Shown here: positions 25,299 to 35,947 of the stretch, piece after piece
How the letters are laid out: each line of letters begins with the position of its first letter
Numbering within the stretch: position 1 is the stretch's first letter
NCBI RefSeq assembly: GCF_900637905.1
Contig: NZ_LR134472.1
Span: 248,001-312,000, forward strand
Length of the DNA stretch: 64,000 bases
Direction: 5' to 3'
From: Parvimonas micra
GTDB lineage: Bacteria > Bacillota > Clostridia > Tissierellales > Peptoniphilaceae
Translations under genes and position numbers: made by a program
Notes under the pieces: generated by a model
What the model saw: only the letters and a program-made list of their open reading frames with translations
What the model was told of the DNA's origin: nothing
Databases searched by the model: none

Positions 25299-25586
25299 CT
25301 ACTCATCTGTACTTTGATTAAACTTATTTCCAATATCTGAATCTAAATTAAAGATTTTTTCTCCGGATTTTCTTATCAACTCTATATCTTTTTCTAAAAA
25401 AGAAGAATAAGAACTGATAAGAACAGAAAGTTCTGAAAAATGTTCTTTATACAAATCCAATACAACAGAATTAGATTTATAATCATAAAACTTAGTATTA
25501 GCACTAGAAAATTCTGAATTAATGCTTTTTAAGGCTGAAATATGATTAAGAAATAATGTATTATGCAATTGTATAACACCAAACAT
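25299..25586 (-). CDS. Small helical LXG partner (DUF3130/TIGR04197-like)
   Basis: A 95-residue helical protein (MFGVIQLHNTLFLNHISAL... EKIFNLDSDIGNKFNQSTDE) directly upstream of the LXG gene. Small alpha-helical proteins in this position bind the LXG domain and are needed for its export (Lap-type targeting factors). Family membership is inferred from length, helix pattern and position. There is no WxG motif. Its ATG overlaps the stop of the preceding gene (TAATG), so the two partners are translationally coupled, which fits a stoichiometric complex. Confidence 0.65.
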   Translation of the reverse strand: MFGVIQLHNTLFLNHISALKSINSEFSSANTKFYDYKSNSVVLDLYKEHFSELSVLISSYSSFLEKDIELIRKSGEKIFNLDSDIGNKFNQSTDE

Positions 25587-26023
25587 TAGAAACCTCCCTC
25601 CCTATTATGAAATAATTTATTTAATTCATTTCCAATACTGTTAATGCCTCTTTTACACCAACCGATAATTCCATTTTGTTCATCCATACTATTTTCTAAT
25701 CGAGTTATCTCATCACAAATTGAGTCATGATAATGGTTTAATTCATTTTGGAACTTATAATAATCATCAAGAAAACCAGAATAATCTTTATCAAAATTTT
25801 TCTTTTCATTTCCTTCCCAATTAGGCTGATTATGTTTCCCTAACAATGAAAATTTGATATCACTAATAGCTTTTTGAATTTCTATTACTGTTTTTTTCGC
25901 TTCTTTTAGTCGTTCAATTTTATCTTCTAATATCTGAACTGTTGAATAAGCTGAATTTAAAGTATTATTATAGACATTTATCCTAGATTGTAAATCATAA
26001 ATTTGTGCCTCTACACTTTTCAT
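25586..26023 (-). CDS. Helical WXG100-like LXG partner (DUF5082/YwqH-like)
   Basis: A 145-residue, predominantly coiled-coil protein with two long helices separated at NWEGNEKKNF (WEG at 69-71), the WXG100-like hairpin layout. In Bacillus and Streptococcus LXG operons a protein of this kind pairs with a second helical protein to form the export signal of the LXG toxin. The C-terminus (KLFHNREGGF) is basic and ends in the Shine-Dalgarno of the next gene, giving a TAATG overlap. Function inferred from context. Confidence 0.65.
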   Translation of the reverse strand: MKSVEAQIYDLQSRINVYNNTLNSAYSTVQILEDKIERLKEAKKTVIEIQKAISDIKFSLLGKHNQPNWEGNEKKNFDKDYSGFLDDYYKFQNELNHYHDSICDEITRLENSMDEQNGIIGWCKRGINSIGNELNKLFHNREGGF

Positions 26024-26033
26024 AAATTTTCCT

Positions 26034-26354
26034 CTATTCTTGATTTTTAATTAATTCTGATACTTTTCCTTTTGGTAAATCAGTATTTTCTATTACATTA
26101 GAAATATTTTCTAACATAATTTCATTATCTTCATCACTGAATCCTTCGTGAATTACTTTTAAAATATCTTCGTCATTAAAATAAATCAAATTATCTCCTA
26201 TTAATCCTTCCGGATAAAGACAAGCTCCGTAATCAAAACGATAAACAACTCCATCAACAGGAACTGCAATCATACGTGCAATTAACATCATCTTTTTTGT
26301 ACTTCCTTTTAAAATTACAATACTTCCAATTGGTAATAATTCTACTTTTGGCAT
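26034..26354 (-). CDS. DUF4176 protein, LXG chaperone candidate
   Basis: A 106-residue soluble protein: MPKVELLPIGSIVILKGSTKKMMLIARMIAV... YRFDYGACLYPEGLIGDNLIYFNDEDILKVIHEGFSDEDNE. The GSIVxLKGxxKKxMI and DYxACxYPEGxI blocks define DUF4176, a family confined to T7SS loci, where some members act as chaperones for LXG toxins. It lies between essC and the LXG partners, the usual slot. The 78 bases before it hold no clear promoter. Confidence 0.8.
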   Translation of the reverse strand: MPKVELLPIGSIVILKGSTKKMMLIARMIAVPVDGVVYRFDYGACLYPEGLIGDNLIYFNDEDILKVIHEGFSDEDNEIMLENISNVIENTDLPKGKVSELIKNQE

Positions 26355-26432
26355 AAAATCCCTCCTAATATTTTTTATTAATATGAAACAAATTAAATAT
26401 GCAACATTTAGTTTAAATTAAATTGGTGAATA

Positions 26433-29400
26433 TTAATCGTCATAAATTTCCATTAATTGAATTAATTCATATTTATCCGGATATAAAATATAACCTTGAT
26501 TTGGTTTTAACAGAGGTTCATTATTTATAAATGGATATCTGGTATGAACTTGATCACTTATACGAATACCAAGAAAAACTTGATTAACAAACTTTCTTAC
26601 TATACTTACATAAGTATCGAATGTATTATTTACAAGATCCAGATATTCTCCAACAAAAATTGGTATTACCCCATATTTATATCCTTCTGTTATCAATAGT
26701 TTAAAGTCATCTTCATTTATACCTGATGACATTACTAGCGGAGAAATTTCTGGAATTAAAATCAACCATTTTTTGTAATCAACTTCTTTATTATTTATAC
26801 GCTCCTTCAAATCTTTAATAATTGTTTTAAATACATCAGCTATTTCAGAAGAACTAGTAAATCTATTGGCTCCTTTAAAAAGATTTTCAGAAAATTTTTT
26901 ATTAAGGTCTAAAATTACAATATTATATTGATTTTCTAAACGTTTTAAATTATAGTCCAATAATTTATAGTAATTATTTATAGAGCTACTTCCATCAGCT
27001 GCCATTAAAATTGCTTTATTAAAGCTGAAAAATGCTGGTTTAACAAATTCTTTTTCCAATCCAAATACGAAATTATCATTTGAAAAGTCTGATAATAGAT
27101 GTTCAAGCTTCACTACATCTGGTAGCATAGGTATCTTTTCTGGTAAAGTCCCTGTATATTCAGATCTCATTTCTTTAACTTCCTTATTAATGGACTTAAT
27201 ATAATTACTATACTCTTCACTTTCATAAGGCAATACTACTTGAAAAGAAACAATATTATCAAGTTTTGTAATTGCTCGACCTTTAATTTCATCTAAAGAA
27301 ATATTACTTCTTCCAACCACTCCTGACAAATCACTATTATCAAATAAGAAGAGTGAAATTTTAGTTTTAAAATTAGTCTGTAATTGTAACCTCATTGCAT
27401 TTAATCTTGATAAGGTTACAACAAGATAAATTCCAATAGATGCTCCATCACGTGCAATAACATTTAAAATATCGTAAAGTTTATCTCCAAAAGGCGAATC
27501 CGTAACCCCGTCAAAACCATCAATCAATAAAAATACTGATGGAAATTTATCCTTGGAAAGTTCATTATATTGTTTTAAGTTTGTAGCTTTTATTTTTGAT
27601 AATGATTTTTTTCTTTCTTTTACCATTTTATTTAATCTTCTAAGAGATTTCAATATTTTTTCATTTTCATCCAATGTAAAATAATCTGCTACATGCGGAA
27701 AATCAGATAAAGATACTAAACCATTCGCACCAAAATCATAAAGATAAAAATGTGCTTCACTAGGTATTTTTTTACGCATTATATCAATTGCAAATGTTCT
27801 TAAAAATGTTGATTTACCAAATCCTGGACTTCCTACCAATAGAATATGTCCTGTTTGATCTATCTTAAAGTAAAGTGGGGATTGTTCTTGTTTTTCAGGT
27901 AAATCTTGATAACCTACAAGTATATCAATATCGTCGTCTTGTTTTTCCCAATAGTCTTTAAAGTCTATAGATTGTAAATCTTTTGCATAAACTTTCTCTG
28001 ATAAAGGTGGTAACCAAGGACTTGCAACTTTTGAAATATTCAAAGATTCAAAAGTTTTATGAGCATTTTCTACAATTGCATCTAATTCTGTAGGTATAGA
28101 TTTTACTTCTTTTTCTGTTAACAAACCACTCAAATCTTTATTAATTGGAAAATATTGTCCATTGTTATTAATTTCATAAATAGTCTTTTCTTTATAGGCA
28201 TTTTTTTCACCATCAGGATTATATTCTGCTCCTGACCATGCACTTTGAAATAATTCATAAATCTCATTATTACCAACTTGAAGATAAGCACGTCCTGTTT
28301 GTGTAATTTCTGCAGCATCCGGAGTTTTTATTACCTCTCTTGAATCAGCAACATCTTGTACTTTTAGTGCAATTTTAAATTTAGAGTTAGACCATATTTG
28401 ATCATTTACTACTCCACTTGGCTTTTGTGTCGCCAAAATAAGTTTAACTCCAAGAGAACGGCCAATACGAGCAGTGGAAACCAACTCATCCATAAAATCA
28501 GGTTGATTTGCTTTTAATTCTGCAAATTCATCACTTATAATTAAAAGATGTGGTAAAGGTTCTGTAACTTTACCCTCTTTAAAAAGCTTCATATATTGAT
28601 TTATATGATTAACATTATTTTCCAAAAAAATACGTTGACGTTTTTTTAGCTCTGCTTTTATTGAAATTAAAGCTCTATTTGCTTGATTGCCATCTAAATT
28701 TGTAATAGTTCCGACTACATGTGGTAAATCGGCAAATAAATTAGCCATACCTCCACCTTTATAGTCAATAAGTAAGAATGCAACTTCATAAGGATGATAA
28801 TTTACTGCAAGAGATAATATATATGATTGAACCAACTCTGATTTTCCTGAACCTGTAGTTCCCGCAATAAGACCATGTGGACCATGAGCTTTTTCGTGAA
28901 TATTTAAGTACAAAATATCATCTCTTCCACGAACTCCCAAAGGAACTGACATAGTCTGATATGTTTCATTTTTACTCCAACGCTCAAGTAAGTTCAATTC
29001 TTCAACATGACTGACACCATACATTTCTAGAAAAGTAATACTATCGGGTATAGAATTTCTAAGAGTTTGTATATGATTTATCCCTGCCATATATCTAGCA
29101 AAATTTTCTTTTTCTAATAAACTAATCTTAGCAAGTGGGCAAAAATCTTGATTCATAAATTCCCCATTTTGTAAAATTAATTTAGCTTTTTTATCTCCTC
29201 TATAATCTACAACTGTTTTTACATGTTCGGAAAGACTTTCAATAACTTCTTCAGCAAAAATATAATAAATACCTAAATGCGATAAATCTTCATTTATATA
29301 TTCCATTATATTGTGATCTAATAAAAAACTCAAATCTGTAATTAAGAATATATATTTAGGAAAATAGCTTTTTTCTTTTCCATTGTCCTTTTCATAATCA

Positions 29401-30821
29401 TGTTTCCTATCTTTAATAATCTGATAAAGTGAAGTTAAAATCTGGTCTCTAGTTCTTTGATTATAGATAAAACTTCTACAATTAAAAGCTTTTAGTTTTG
29501 TATGAGGTAACCACCTACTCCAATTCCAATCTTCAAATTCCTCTTCCCTAAAGATAGGTATAAATTCTACATCATGATAGCTATGAAAAGCTGATATTTG
29601 TATCATCAGCTGTTGTAATTGTTCAATAACCACTTTTCTACTTCCTATATATCCAATAGGAGCTTCAATCTTATTATGAATAGGTACATCATCTATTTTT
29701 TGGTAATAATTAAGTAGTTCTTTTACTTTATCTCCTGCTTCTTTATTATATTTAGTAAGTTCAGCTTCTGTATAGTTAATCTGAAAACTGGCTTTTACCT
29801 CTCCTGTTCCGAGCCTATAAGTTAAAAAATCAAAATCGTTTGGTATTTTTTCATAAATTCTTCTATCAATTTTTTTAGCCATATCAATAATTTTATCAGT
29901 ATTTGGATAATGGTAAGTAAGAGCTTTTACTTGCTCATCTTTACATGATGATAATTCTTTATACTTAGTGTCCAAATACTCTAAATAAGCCTTTAACTTT
30001 TCCTCTTTCTTTACAGAAAAAATTTTTTTATCAGAAAAGTAAGAATGTACTGAAGTTCCAATTGTAATTAAAGACATCCCCATCATCATAAAAATCATAA
30101 CATTACTTTTTGATATTAAGTATATAATTACTGTAAATATAACCATTGCTAAAGGAGTTATAATTAATTTTATAAGAGATTGTTTTGGAGATTCATCGTC
30201 AATTGGAGCTGAAGCTATAGTCACTTTAGATTCAGGTTCTCTTAAAATTATACGGGGAGACCTGTGAAAGTCTCTTCCTCTATCTTCTTCTGTATTTTCA
30301 AAATAAGGTAATAAATTTGTTTGGATTTCAAAACTAGAAGCTATATCGATGAAATCTCTACTTATCAAAATTACAAATCCTTTCTCAAATAAAATAATAT
30401 CATTTTCTAGAATTTTTTTTGTACCAGTTGCTCTATGTCCATTTATAAAAAATGAATTTTCACTTATAATTTCTATGAAATTTTCATCTTTAAAATTGAA
30501 TAATATCTCTTCTTCAATTCCTTCAAGTTGAATTGTGGCATCTTTACTTCCAGATAAATAAAGAATATCTTTTGGTTTAAATAGCAATCTGTTTTCCTTA
30601 AAAATGAGCAATTTAATAGAAATATTATTTGATAAATTTATATCATATAATCCATTTGCGTATTCTTTATCCAACAAACATACCTTATCATCATCTACTC
30701 GCAATATAATTTCTTCATCTAGGGGAAGAAGAATATCACAAAATTCATTTTGACCTAATCTATATTGAGATTCACTGTAAAGAGGATAAGAATTATCTTT
30801 ATATATTAAATATATTACCAT
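26433..30821 (-). CDS. essC: T7SSb ATPase EssC
   Basis: Motor of the type VII secretion system. The 1462-residue protein has two N-terminal FHA-like domains (about residues 1-190), a pair of membrane helices (about 217-260, ending in the basic SDKK), then FtsK/SpoIIIE ATPase domains. The first has a canonical Walker A (GTTGSGKSE, near residue 655) and LLIDYKGGG and SDEFAELK elements; the second has GSPGFGKST (near residue 1000) and LLIDGFDG. The third, C-terminal domain (from about 1300) has a degenerate nucleotide site (ADGSSSINNYY). Length and order match EssC/YukBA. Flanked by essB upstream and the effector genes downstream. Confidence 0.96.
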   Translation of the reverse strand: MVIYLIYKDNSYPLYSESQYRLGQNEFCDILLPLDEEIILRVDDDKVCLLDKEYANGLYDINLSNNISIKLLIFKENRLLFKPKDILYLSGSKDATIQLEGIEEEILFNFKDENFIEIISENSFFINGHRATGTKKILENDIILFEKGFVILISRDFIDIASSFEIQTNLLPYFENTEEDRGRDFHRSPRIILREPESKVTIASAPIDDESPKQSLIKLIITPLAMVIFTVIIYLISKSNVMIFMMMGMSLITIGTSVHSYFSDKKIFSVKKEEKLKAYLEYLDTKYKELSSCKDEQVKALTYHYPNTDKIIDMAKKIDRRIYEKIPNDFDFLTYRLGTGEVKASFQINYTEAELTKYNKEAGDKVKELLNYYQKIDDVPIHNKIEAPIGYIGSRKVVIEQLQQLMIQISAFHSYHDVEFIPIFREEEFEDWNWSRWLPHTKLKAFNCRSFIYNQRTRDQILTSLYQIIKDRKHDYEKDNGKEKSYFPKYIFLITDLSFLLDHNIMEYINEDLSHLGIYYIFAEEVIESLSEHVKTVVDYRGDKKAKLILQNGEFMNQDFCPLAKISLLEKENFARYMAGINHIQTLRNSIPDSITFLEMYGVSHVEELNLLERWSKNETYQTMSVPLGVRGRDDILYLNIHEKAHGPHGLIAGTTGSGKSELVQSYILSLAVNYHPYEVAFLLIDYKGGGMANLFADLPHVVGTITNLDGNQANRALISIKAELKKRQRIFLENNVNHINQYMKLFKEGKVTEPLPHLLIISDEFAELKANQPDFMDELVSTARIGRSLGVKLILATQKPSGVVNDQIWSNSKFKIALKVQDVADSREVIKTPDAAEITQTGRAYLQVGNNEIYELFQSAWSGAEYNPDGEKNAYKEKTIYEINNNGQYFPINKDLSGLLTEKEVKSIPTELDAIVENAHKTFESLNISKVASPWLPPLSEKVYAKDLQSIDFKDYWEKQDDDIDILVGYQDLPEKQEQSPLYFKIDQTGHILLVGSPGFGKSTFLRTFAIDIMRKKIPSEAHFYLYDFGANGLVSLSDFPHVADYFTLDENEKILKSLRRLNKMVKERKKSLSKIKATNLKQYNELSKDKFPSVFLLIDGFDGVTDSPFGDKLYDILNVIARDGASIGIYLVVTLSRLNAMRLQLQTNFKTKISLFLFDNSDLSGVVGRSNISLDEIKGRAITKLDNIVSFQVVLPYESEEYSNYIKSINKEVKEMRSEYTGTLPEKIPMLPDVVKLEHLLSDFSNDNFVFGLEKEFVKPAFFSFNKAILMAADGSSSINNYYKLLDYNLKRLENQYNIVILDLNKKFSENLFKGANRFTSSSEIADVFKTIIKDLKERINNKEVDYKKWLILIPEISPLVMSSGINEDDFKLLITEGYKYGVIPIFVGEYLDLVNNTFDTYVSIVRKFVNQVFLGIRISDQVHTRYPFINNEPLLKPNQGYILYPDKYELIQLMEIYDD

Positions 30822-30833
30822 TAGTATCCTCCT

Positions 30834-32021
30834 TTAATTTTTAGTATCTTTAGATTCCCCATTATTTTTATTTTCATCGGATTTCTTATTATTTTTATTT
30901 TCATCAGATGAAGGAACCAAATATTTCTTTTTTAATTCTTCAAGTTTTGTTTTATATCCATTTATTTTTTCTGTTCGTTCTTCTGCACTTAATTTAGGAT
31001 TGCTTTTAATTTCATCAATTTTTTTAGTTATTCCATACATAATTAACTGTGGATCATCTAAGAAACTCGCAACATTTATTGCTTCGTCTATATTAGCTTG
31101 TCCAATAAGCACCCAATAACACAAATATTCTTCATTTGACTTCATGGAAATATTACTTAATTCATTTTTTTGTTTATCAGTTAAAGGTTCTGTCATAATT
31201 ACAGAATAAGCAACAATATATTTATCTTCTTGAGATAAAGATTTACTATTTTGTTTTTTTGACAAACTTATTACATTTGAATAATCCTTTTGAATAAATG
31301 ATAATCTCATTGATGAAATGTTATTTTGAATTCGCAAAGAAAAAAATGATAAATATAATAGAGCTATAATTAAACTAAAAGTAGTTAACATAAAAAATAT
31401 AGAGGATATTTTCCATTTTTTAAAAGATTTTTTATTTACTCTGTAATATTCTTCTTGATTTTCTTTTTTTTCATTCAAATATCTCTCTTTTAACAATTTT
31501 AACATTTCATCTATAGATTCAGCTTTTCTTATATCCTCACAAAAAAGATTGCCTTTATAAAATTGTAGTTTACCATTTTTCAAAGCTTCATAGTAAGTTT
31601 TTAAATCCAAAAGTGAGATAATCATACATTTATAAGAATTTAAAAAATCTTCATTGCTAATATTTTCATAAGGTATAATTTGACCTTTTATCCCTCTATT
31701 TAGTATTTTTACGGCACCATTAATTGTAAATATTAAATTATATGGCGTCAATTCATAAGTATATTTAGAATTTTTTAATTCATCATATAATAATCCAATA
31801 CTAATTAAATTACGTAATTTTTCTTCTATAGTCAAATCTTTAAATTTGTTCCAATCATAGTCTCCAAGCTCTATCTCATTTTCCAATAATAAACTTTCAT
31901 CAACAATTGTAATTTTATAGTTTGAAAAAAGAGGATGAGACGCCTCAAGTAAAGCATAAGCTATTTCTCGATTCCCTTTTATATCTTCTAATAATATCAT
32001 TTTTTTATTTTCTATTGCCAT
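30834..32021 (-). CDS. essB: T7SSb membrane protein EssB
   Basis: A 395-residue bitopic protein of the EssB/YukC family. The N-terminal cytosolic pseudokinase-like domain (about 1-200: LTPYNLIFTINGAVKILNRGIKG, SYKCMIISLLDLKTYYEALKNG) is followed by one membrane helix (about 206-229) and an extracellular helical domain. The tail is low-complexity, with SDENKNN repeated twice within the last 25 residues. EssB forms a dimer scaffold that recruits EssC. It starts 13 bases after esaB. Confidence 0.9.
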   Translation of the reverse strand: MAIENKKMILLEDIKGNREIAYALLEASHPLFSNYKITIVDESLLLENEIELGDYDWNKFKDLTIEEKLRNLISIGLLYDELKNSKYTYELTPYNLIFTINGAVKILNRGIKGQIIPYENISNEDFLNSYKCMIISLLDLKTYYEALKNGKLQFYKGNLFCEDIRKAESIDEMLKLLKERYLNEKKENQEEYYRVNKKSFKKWKISSIFFMLTTFSLIIALLYLSFFSLRIQNNISSMRLSFIQKDYSNVISLSKKQNSKSLSQEDKYIVAYSVIMTEPLTDKQKNELSNISMKSNEEYLCYWVLIGQANIDEAINVASFLDDPQLIMYGITKKIDEIKSNPKLSAEERTEKINGYKTKLEELKKKYLVPSSDENKNNKKSDENKNNGESKDTKN

Positions 32022-32034
32022 CTTAACACTCTTC

Positions 32035-32277
32035 CTATATTGTTTCTAATTTTATTAACATTCCATCTTTTAAGCTTTCAAAGGTGCTTGTACTTAACAA
32101 TATTTTCCCTGTTTGAACTATTCTCATACTTGGATTATCCAAACTGATTTCCAGCTGATATGAATCTGAAATTATTTGTAATATTTCTTTTAATTTCATG
32201 GATGAAGGTATCCTAAAATCAAGCTGTTTACTTATTATTGGTTTCAAATCTAGGCTTATATTAATATATCTTTCCAT
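32035..32277 (-). CDS. esaB: T7SSb ubiquitin-like protein EsaB/YukD
   Basis: An 80-residue protein with a ubiquitin-like beta-grasp pattern: YINISLDLKP (strand 1), ISKQLDFRIPSSMKLKEILQIISDSY (strand 2 and helix), MRIVQTGKILLSTSTFESLKDGMLIKLETI (last strands). This matches YukD/EsaB in size and fold pattern, although sequence identity in the family is low. The ATG lies inside the 3' end of essA (17-base overlap), with AAAGGA before it. Confidence 0.85.
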   Translation of the reverse strand: MERYINISLDLKPIISKQLDFRIPSSMKLKEILQIISDSYQLEISLDNPSMRIVQTGKILLSTSTFESLKDGMLIKLETI

Positions 32278-32749
32278 TAGAATTTCCTTTCTTTTTTGAA
32301 AAAACTTTATAAACAGAGAAAACCATAATTATAACTCCTATACTCAATACAACTACTGCTTGCCAAGAGATATAGTTTTTATTTTTATGAATTGACATTT
32401 GATAATTTACTGCTGATTTTATATTTAATTTAGAATTAAATAATAGCAATCTAGTTGATTGAGTAAAAGAATCCTGAGTAACTTTATTAGTAAATAATTC
32501 ATTTTTCTCTAAGTTCTCACTAGTTTTAAATTTTTCTTTCTCTTTATTAACATTGTCATTTGTATCTATTAAAAATAATTTTGATAACTCAGTATCTTGT
32601 TCAAAGTAGTTAACACCTTTAGATGTTTTTTCTTTATGAATTTCTATGTCTATTTTTAATTTTCCGTCTTCACTTGCTTTTACAATTGAGAATGAAAGTA
32701 CTAAGGACAAAAAAATCCCTAGTATAAGACTTACAGTCTTTTTATACAA
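32261..32749 (-). CDS. essA: T7SSb membrane protein EssA (TTG start)
   Basis: A 162-residue protein with an N-terminal signal-like helix (YKKTVSLILGIFLSLVLSFSIVKASE), an extracytoplasmic middle and a C-terminal membrane helix (about 127-149) followed by a basic tail SKKKGNSNGK. The layout and position between esaA and esaB fit EssA. The start is TTG, 9 bases after GGAGG; the gene overlaps the esaA stop by 8 bases. No lipobox is seen. Confidence 0.78.
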   Translation of the reverse strand: MYKKTVSLILGIFLSLVLSFSIVKASEDGKLKIDIEIHKEKTSKGVNYFEQDTELSKLFLIDTNDNVNKEKEKFKTSENLEKNELFTNKVTQDSFTQSTRLLLFNSKLNIKSAVNYQMSIHKNKNYISWQAVVVLSIGVIIMVFSVYKVFSKKKGNSNGKIY

Positions 32750-35700
32750 TTTCCTTGTCCTCCTTTAAAGTACGATATATTAAAATATTTAAGAAACCTA
32801 AGGTAATTCCGATTATCCATAAAGCAAATAAAACTAATGTATTTCTACCTGATCCACTAACAAATCCACTTATAGCCTTTTCAATGTAGCTCAAAGGTGA
32901 AAACATTGTTATCATTCTAGCAAAATTCATATTATCTTCAAGTAGTTGATTTGATGAAAGGATATACAATAATAATATTACAACACACAACATAAATCCA
33001 AAACTTTTAAGTTTTGATAATATTATATTTGTCCCATAAGTAAATATAAGTAGAATTGCTATAATACTTAGAATAATTATAAAAGAACCATTAAAATTCA
33101 TACCTAATTTATAAGACGATATTATTCCAATAATAATTCCTGCTACACCGGCAAAAATTGTCAAAAACATCATTGGAGCAATCGAATTTCTAAACTGAAT
33201 TCTTTTATAAACTTGTAACTGCCTTTGCAACATTGCAATATTTGAATGTTGTAGAAGATAAGTAATTGAAAGACCTACTAAATAACTAATTAAGATGATA
33301 ATAAGCCCTAAACTATTATCTTGTTTTCTTATATTTTCTTTATCCAAGTTCACATCCACTAGATCCTTAATTTTTGAAGCATTTATTGGATTAGATAAAT
33401 AATCATAAACTGCCTCATTTTTCTTATTACCTACTTTTGTATTACTCAAAACTGATGTAAAAGATTTTAAAAATTCTTCATTAGAGCCATATTCTTTGTT
33501 CATGACTTTACCCAACTCAGACACTTTAGTAGATAGTGATTTACCTTCTTTTTCTAAATTTTCTATATCTTTATTTAATTTTTCAACAGTATTTTCTATA
33601 TCCTTAGAAATAGTCTGATTAGCTTTTGTATTATCCATTAGGGTTCTACTTGCTGTAATTAACGTTGATAAATCCTTATTCATCTCCATTGATACATTAA
33701 CTAAATCAGTATTATCTTTATTTTCACTTTCAGTAAAAGCCGGTTTATTTAAAAGAGAATTATGAACTTTTTCAGTCTCAACTAATACTGTCTTTAAATT
33801 TGTAATTAAATCTTCTGTATCTTTTTTTAAGGATTCTATACTATCTGCTAATTCTTTTCCATTAATAGTTTTTTTCTCAAACTCAGATATTTCTTTATCA
33901 GAAATCTTTAAATCCGATTTTAGAGCATTAATTGTACTTTCCTTAATCAAAGAAATGATAATTGTCTTAAGTGACTTTATATCCGCTTGTTTAAGTAATG
34001 AGTTTTCATCATTCTTTACAAATCCCTTATGAAGATCAATATCATAAAATGCGTTTGCAAGAGAGGATAATCCCAAATATCCCCTTACATCCTTAAAGAA
34101 AGCATTAATTAAAGTCTTATTATCATAAGATTTAAATGGTGATATAGTATCTGACACATTATATTTTCTTTGTATAATTTTAGAGTTAGTTTGAGGTTTA
34201 ATAGTCTTAGCTTCAACTTCAACTTCAATATTCTGTTGTGGATTAATCTGAATGATTTTCTTTTCTTTTTTAGTAGTTAATTCTTCTTTGCCGGTTACTA
34301 CTTCAACATTCTCTTGAGTTAATAATTCTGCTTTTAAAGATGTTGATTCCAATAATCCAATTTTAGATTTATCAGCTACACTTAAGTTATAAGAGATATC
34401 AATTGAAGTCCCTACATTGTTTGGAACAGAAACCTCATATGTTGTATCATCTACTTTTTTAGCTGAATAATTTTTTACATTTAAAATATAATTTTTTGGC
34501 ACAGTAATATATAATTTAGAAATCTTTCCTTTTATATCTCTAAAAGATAATACTCTATTTCTTGATAAAGTATTGATTGCATCCTCTCTTAAATCCATCA
34601 GATACTTTCCAATATTTGTGCTGTTTTTAAATGTAGCATCTTTTTTCCCATTTGATTTAGTATACCATTTTATAAAAGAATTAATATTTTTTAAATATTG
34701 TGTATCCTCTTCTGAAAGTCCAAGTTTATTTATTGCTTCATCTGTATAGTAAGTATTCTTATAAAGAGTATCATCTATTTTTGATATCATTTTATTTCTT
34801 AAATTTTTAAGATATAGTCCCAAAGTCATATCTACTTTTCCAGAGTCAAGCAATTTACCTTCTACATTTTTTATAGATTCTTCAATTGCATCAGTAATTG
34901 TCTTATTATATCTATCTAAAGTGTTATCAATATCTCCATTCAGACTATTAAGTTCTTGAATTAGTCTTTCCAATTGTTGATTAAAATTATTAGCATTTTC
35001 TACTGTTTCTTTCCATATACTAGAATTTGGAAAATTATTAGAAATATGTTCATTAACCTTTTTTAATTTAATTAACTGTTCATCAACACTTAACTTAGAA
35101 AATTCCTCATCATAAGCTTTTAAATTATGTTCACGATTGGTAATAGATTTTGTCCAACCTTCTTGTAAAAGTTTAATTCGTTGTATTTCTTCATCATAAG
35201 TTTTATTTGTATTTATTATCGAAGAAAATGACTCATTAGATTGATTCAACGCCTTGTCAAATAAAAAATAATTACTTAATAGATTATTTGAATTAGTCCC
35301 TAAACCTTCAAAAGATTTAGAATAAGAATTTAAAGGATCTAAAAGTTTTGTTTTATATGTATTTAAAACAACTCCATTATTTTCAACAATGTCTGATACA
35401 TAATCCTGTGATGATTGTAAAGTTCCAATAATACTTGAAAAATATACACGAATTAAATCCTTATTAAACTTGCTTTTAAGTGTTGTAACAGCTTGTTCAG
35501 CTTGTCTAGAAATAACAGGTTTATCTGTTTTTATTTTATATTGAAAGTCAACTTTTGCTGGATTAACTGATTCTAACGCTAAACTTTCTTCTGAAAATTT
35601 GCTAGGTAAAATAACCATTAATTGGTATGTGTTATTTTCAAGTCCTTTTTCTGCAATATTTCTTGTAACTTCTTCAACATTGTAGTCAGAATTTTTTATA

Positions 35701-35921
35701 AATGACTTAATTAATGTATTTGCGATATTAACTGTCTCTCCATTGTATGTAGTCCCATTGTCTTCATTAACTATCGCTATTTTTAATAAATTTGTATTTT
35801 TATTTTGGTTGGAATCTTTATTATCTATAAAACTAGGTTTAATAATACCAAAAAATGAAATAATCAATACGAATATAAGCAGAAGTCCACCTAGTCTTAC
35901 CAATATTTTTTTATCCACCAC
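32742..35921 (-). CDS. esaA: T7SSb membrane protein EsaA (YueB/Pip family)
   Basis: A 1059-residue protein with one N-terminal helix (about 8-26), a very long extracellular region (about 30-860) rich in coiled coil and Asn/Lys/Ser, and about five C-terminal helices starting at LGLIIILISYLVGLSITYLL. The opening KIAIVNEDNGTTYNGETVNIANTLIKSF is the YhgE/Pip/EsaA signature. The homologue in B. subtilis (YueB) is a phage receptor, so the ectodomain projects through the wall. Second gene of the operon after esxA; ends 8 bases into essA. Confidence 0.93.
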   Translation of the reverse strand: MVDKKILVRLGGLLLIFVLIISFFGIIKPSFIDNKDSNQNKNTNLLKIAIVNEDNGTTYNGETVNIANTLIKSFIKNSDYNVEEVTRNIAEKGLENNTYQLMVILPSKFSEESLALESVNPAKVDFQYKIKTDKPVISRQAEQAVTTLKSKFNKDLIRVYFSSIIGTLQSSQDYVSDIVENNGVVLNTYKTKLLDPLNSYSKSFEGLGTNSNNLLSNYFLFDKALNQSNESFSSIINTNKTYDEEIQRIKLLQEGWTKSITNREHNLKAYDEEFSKLSVDEQLIKLKKVNEHISNNFPNSSIWKETVENANNFNQQLERLIQELNSLNGDIDNTLDRYNKTITDAIEESIKNVEGKLLDSGKVDMTLGLYLKNLRNKMISKIDDTLYKNTYYTDEAINKLGLSEEDTQYLKNINSFIKWYTKSNGKKDATFKNSTNIGKYLMDLREDAINTLSRNRVLSFRDIKGKISKLYITVPKNYILNVKNYSAKKVDDTTYEVSVPNNVGTSIDISYNLSVADKSKIGLLESTSLKAELLTQENVEVVTGKEELTTKKEKKIIQINPQQNIEVEVEAKTIKPQTNSKIIQRKYNVSDTISPFKSYDNKTLINAFFKDVRGYLGLSSLANAFYDIDLHKGFVKNDENSLLKQADIKSLKTIIISLIKESTINALKSDLKISDKEISEFEKKTINGKELADSIESLKKDTEDLITNLKTVLVETEKVHNSLLNKPAFTESENKDNTDLVNVSMEMNKDLSTLITASRTLMDNTKANQTISKDIENTVEKLNKDIENLEKEGKSLSTKVSELGKVMNKEYGSNEEFLKSFTSVLSNTKVGNKKNEAVYDYLSNPINASKIKDLVDVNLDKENIRKQDNSLGLIIILISYLVGLSITYLLQHSNIAMLQRQLQVYKRIQFRNSIAPMMFLTIFAGVAGIIIGIISSYKLGMNFNGSFIIILSIIAILLIFTYGTNIILSKLKSFGFMLCVVILLLYILSSNQLLEDNMNFARMITMFSPLSYIEKAISGFVSGSGRNTLVLFALWIIGITLGFLNILIYRTLKEDKEIV

Positions 35922-35947
35922 TATTCCCCCTATTCATCCCTTATAGT